Under the pieces are notes generated by a model, which ran no database searches, was not told the DNA's origin, and worked only from the letters and a program-made list of their open reading frames with translations. A stretch of 23,287 nt of DNA from Galactobacter sp. (GTDB lineage: Bacteria > Actinomycetota > Actinomycetes > Actinomycetales > Micrococcaceae). Numbering within the stretch: the first letter of the stretch is position 1; each line of letters opens with the position of its first letter. Below are positions 22,765-23,287 of the stretch, one piece after another. Made by a program: the position numbers and the translations under genes. The stretch covers positions 1-23,287 of the forward strand of contig NZ_JALAGT010000041.1 in NCBI RefSeq assembly GCF_022712295.1. The letters run 5' to 3'.

Positions 22765-23287
22765 ATGTCTGAAACCGTCACACTCCCCGAACTGGGTGAG
22801 TCCGTCACCGAAGGCACCGTGACCCGGTGGCTCAAGCAGGTCGGCGAGAGCGTCGAGGTCGACGAGCCGTTGGTGGAAGTCTCCACCGACAAGGTCGACA
22901 CTGAGATCCCCTCCCCCGTTGCCGGCGTGATCGAGGAAATCCTCGTCCCCGAGGACGAGACCGTCGAGGTCGGTGCCGACCTCGTCAAGATCGGCGCCGG
23001 CGACGGCGCCGCCCCCGCTGCTGAGCCGGAGGCTCCCGCAGCACCCGCCGCCGAGGAAGCCCCTGCGGCTCCCGCTGCCCAGGAAGCCCCCGCACAGGAG
23101 GCCCCCGCAGCAGAGACACCGGCTGCTCCCGCTTCCTCCGGCGACGCCACCGAGGTGACCCTGCCCGAGCTCGGTGAGTCCGTCACCGAGGGCACCGTCA
23201 CCCGCTGGCTCAAGGAAGTTGGCGACGAGGTCGAGGTCGATGAGCCGCTGCTCGAGGTCTCAACCGACAAGGTCGACACCGAGATCC
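22765..23287 (+). CDS. sucB: 2-oxo acid dehydrogenase E2 (dihydrolipoyl succinyltransferase), 5' part
   Basis: The first 174 codons are present; the window ends inside the gene. An N-terminal lipoyl domain (about residues 3-78) has the lipoylated lysine K43 in STDKVDTE. An Ala/Pro/Glu-rich flexible linker (about 80-128) is followed by a second lipoyl domain starting near residue 130, with K169 in the same motif. Two near-identical lipoyl domains are typical of actinobacterial SucB/DlaT, which may serve both the 2-oxoglutarate and pyruvate complexes. The GESVTEGTV sequence is more common in succinyltransferases. The E1-binding and catalytic domains lie beyond the window. AAGG lies about 13 bases before the ATG. 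Confidence 0.93.
   Translation, partial: MSETVTLPELGESVTEGTVTRWLKQVGESVEVDEPLVEVSTDKVDTEIPSPVAGVIEEILVPEDETVEVGADLVKIGAGDGAAPAAEPEAPAAPAAEEAPAAPAAQEAPAQEAPAAETPAAPASSGDATEVTLPELGESVTEGTVTRWLKEVGDEVEVDEPLLEVSTDKVDTEI

Noticed and set aside
23155..23287. Direct DNA repeat of 22780-22915 as a recent duplication
   Set aside because: It encodes the second lipoyl domain of the E2 protein, a normal feature of the family, and the codons already differ at several third positions.

Overview
The window looks like a chromosomal segment of a high-GC actinobacterium, most likely in the Micrococcaceae (order Micrococcales). The grounds are strong G/C third-position bias, frequent GTG/TTG starts, a primary sigma factor with a Lys/Ala-rich N-terminal tail, a fused CydDC exporter, and the order parE, small zinc-ribbon gene, sigA, MFS transporter, PAC2 protein, pepA, lpdA, sucB, which I associate with that family. 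The genus cannot be fixed from the sequence alone.

Positions 1-4750 look like an accessory segment. An orphan AbiEi/DUF559-like gene, a NarL-type response regulator with its histidine kinase, a GAP-family membrane protein and a small DUF6176-like gene lie between four copies of one palindromic repeat, each exactly 61 bp (centres 92, 1297, 4100, 4701). The copies fall into two subtypes, A and B. Each of the two orphan genes is bracketed as A-gene-B. I saw no further copy in the remaining 18.5 kb.

Positions 4750-12508 are a respiratory module. cydA, cydB and a fused cydDC run on the minus strand and encode cytochrome bd oxidase and its assembly exporter. A BlaI/MecI/CopY-type repressor and an M56 membrane metalloprotease run divergently. 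The shared 255-bp region holds three 17-bp inverted repeats of the form TTCTACG-N3-CGTAGAA at 24-25 bp spacing. The simplest reading is that this protease/repressor pair controls the bd oxidase operon and itself. The protease has no penicillin-sensor domain, so its input signal is unknown.

Positions 12539-23287 are core genome: parE (topoisomerase IV subunit B), a 71-residue zinc-ribbon protein, sigA, an MFS transporter translationally coupled to a PAC2-family protein, leucyl aminopeptidase pepA, lipoamide dehydrogenase lpdA, and the 5' part of sucB (2-oxo acid dehydrogenase E2), cut off by the window end. Two exact GGGAAC-N18-GTT matches lie on the minus strand upstream of sigA and of the PAC2/MFS operon. 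They fit the promoter of the thiol-stress sigma factor family (SigR/SigH), which suggests that both units respond to disulfide stress. Two strong hairpins separate the zinc-ribbon gene from sigA. I found no tRNA, rRNA, CRISPR array or transposase gene.
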